A stretch of 64,000 bases of DNA from Apostichopus japonicus. Lineage: Eukaryota > Echinodermata > Holothuroidea > Aspidochirotida > Stichopodidae. Below the pieces are notes generated by a model. It did no database searches and was not told where the DNA came from. It worked only from the letters and a program-made list of their open reading frames with translations. Position 1 is the first letter of the stretch; the number at the start of each line of letters is the position of its first letter. The translations under genes and the position numbers were made by a program. Location: contig NC_092577.1 of the NCBI RefSeq assembly GCF_037975245.1, positions 9,709,013-9,773,012 of the forward strand. Direction: 5' to 3'. This document shows, piece after piece, positions 63,271-64,000 of the stretch.

Positions 63271-64000
63271 CTAGACAACGAAATTCGACGTTTTTGAACA
63301 ATGTTCTTTTTCACAAAAATTGACGTGAACTTTTTATCTCGAATTTAGTAGGCATCATTTCTTAAAGGAGTCATTTGAGATTCTAAAGGAAAATCATCGT
63401 GTTGGAGATTTTAACGAGATAGGATCATTCCATCTGAGGTGTCGTGTCCTTACAACGTTCTTGCAAATTTTTGTACATGGAAAATGATACTGGAAACTAT
63501 AATGGCTAACTATCAAATATTGGATTTCCAGCCACATGAGTTCGCCTGAAAGACGATTAAAATTTTACCTGACAAATAGATATATTTATAGGTATAACTT
63601 TGCAAGCTGAAATTTAAGTTACAAACATTAGAAAACAAACTGATAAAATCTCACACTATACATTCTTTTTACAAAGTGAGTTGGTTTATGGAGTTTCGCT
63701 AAATTGTTTATCTCTTTCTCTCTCCCTCTTCCTCTAAATGGAAGATATGCTCTTGAAAAGCACGAGATGGTTGTTTGGTTTTGTCGTTAACTTTGGAATT
63801 AAATTAAATTGAAACGTAAAAACATTAAAATATACCGGTAACCAATTTCTAAAGCACAGCGAAAATAGGTATTTTTTGTTACATTACTATTATGTGGAAA
63901 AAGCTTCAAACCCCGCTTGGTGTCTTCTTTATATTGAACGATGTTTTCTTTCTCTTTTTCCTTTTTCCAGTATAAATATAAATATTTATAAACATCAGTG
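63271..64000. other. No gene seen
   Basis: AT-rich flank to the window edge. An acceptor-like tract ends at 63970, but the sequence after it is too AT-rich to call an exon. Confidence 0.4.

Noticed and set aside
63951-64000. Acceptor-like tract ending ttttccag near 63970 as a further exon of the right-hand gene
   Set aside because: Phase-compatible reading hits a stop within two codons and the sequence is almost pure A/T.

Overview
This is eukaryotic genomic DNA: AT-rich, intron-rich and full of repeats. Coding sequence is confined to both ends. Spliceosomal GT-AG introns, phase-1 exon modules (LDLa, CUB), a tRNA-derived SINE, hAT-type and TA-target MITEs and long TA and TGTA microsatellites point to a metazoan. 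An invertebrate deuterostome such as an echinoderm is my best guess, but this is inference from genome style and protein architecture and is not proven by any marker gene.

Left end (1-12910, + strand): the 3' eleven coding exons of one secreted mosaic serine protease. In order they encode a trypsin-like S1 domain (from just after the His57 exon to its end), LDLa, CUB, LDLa, CUB, a divergent CUB split over two exons, and a final CUB also split over two exons, then a stop. The window holds 709 residues; the signal peptide, propeptide and His57 exon lie upstream. Nearly all module boundaries are phase 1-1, the classic exon-shuffling pattern. Both LDLa modules lack the same disulfide pair, and the first two full CUB modules have no cysteines. 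The introns are packed with repeats: a TGTACTC-rich array, a 1.2 kb element with terminal inverted repeats built from 105-bp palindromic units, an array of about 12 copies of ~97 bp that re-duplicates the end of a protease exon with its splice donor, a palindromic MITE, two copies of one tRNA-derived SINE, a G-quadruplex-prone tract and a hAT MITE.

Middle (about 12.9-60.1 kb): a gene desert. I see no convincing multi-exon gene. It holds MITEs (a 243-bp TA-flanked element; two hAT-like families with 8-bp target duplications), minisatellites, a ~207-bp satellite, very long TA runs, a 69-bp strictly alternating purine-pyrimidine tract, a 123-nt pure pyrimidine tract and a strikingly one-sided set of poly-C runs. 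A weak candidate first coding exon sits at 16183-16215.

Right end (about 60.1-63.3 kb): a cluster of X-box (RFX-type) motifs at 60487-60616 lies beside a possible minus-strand first exon (60184-60289) and 1.6 kb upstream of a plus-strand gene. That gene's last two exons (62260-62977 and 63149-63186) encode a hydrophilic protein with a C-terminal coiled coil, followed by AATAAA. The X-boxes suggest a cilium-related, possibly bidirectional promoter; this is a hypothesis.
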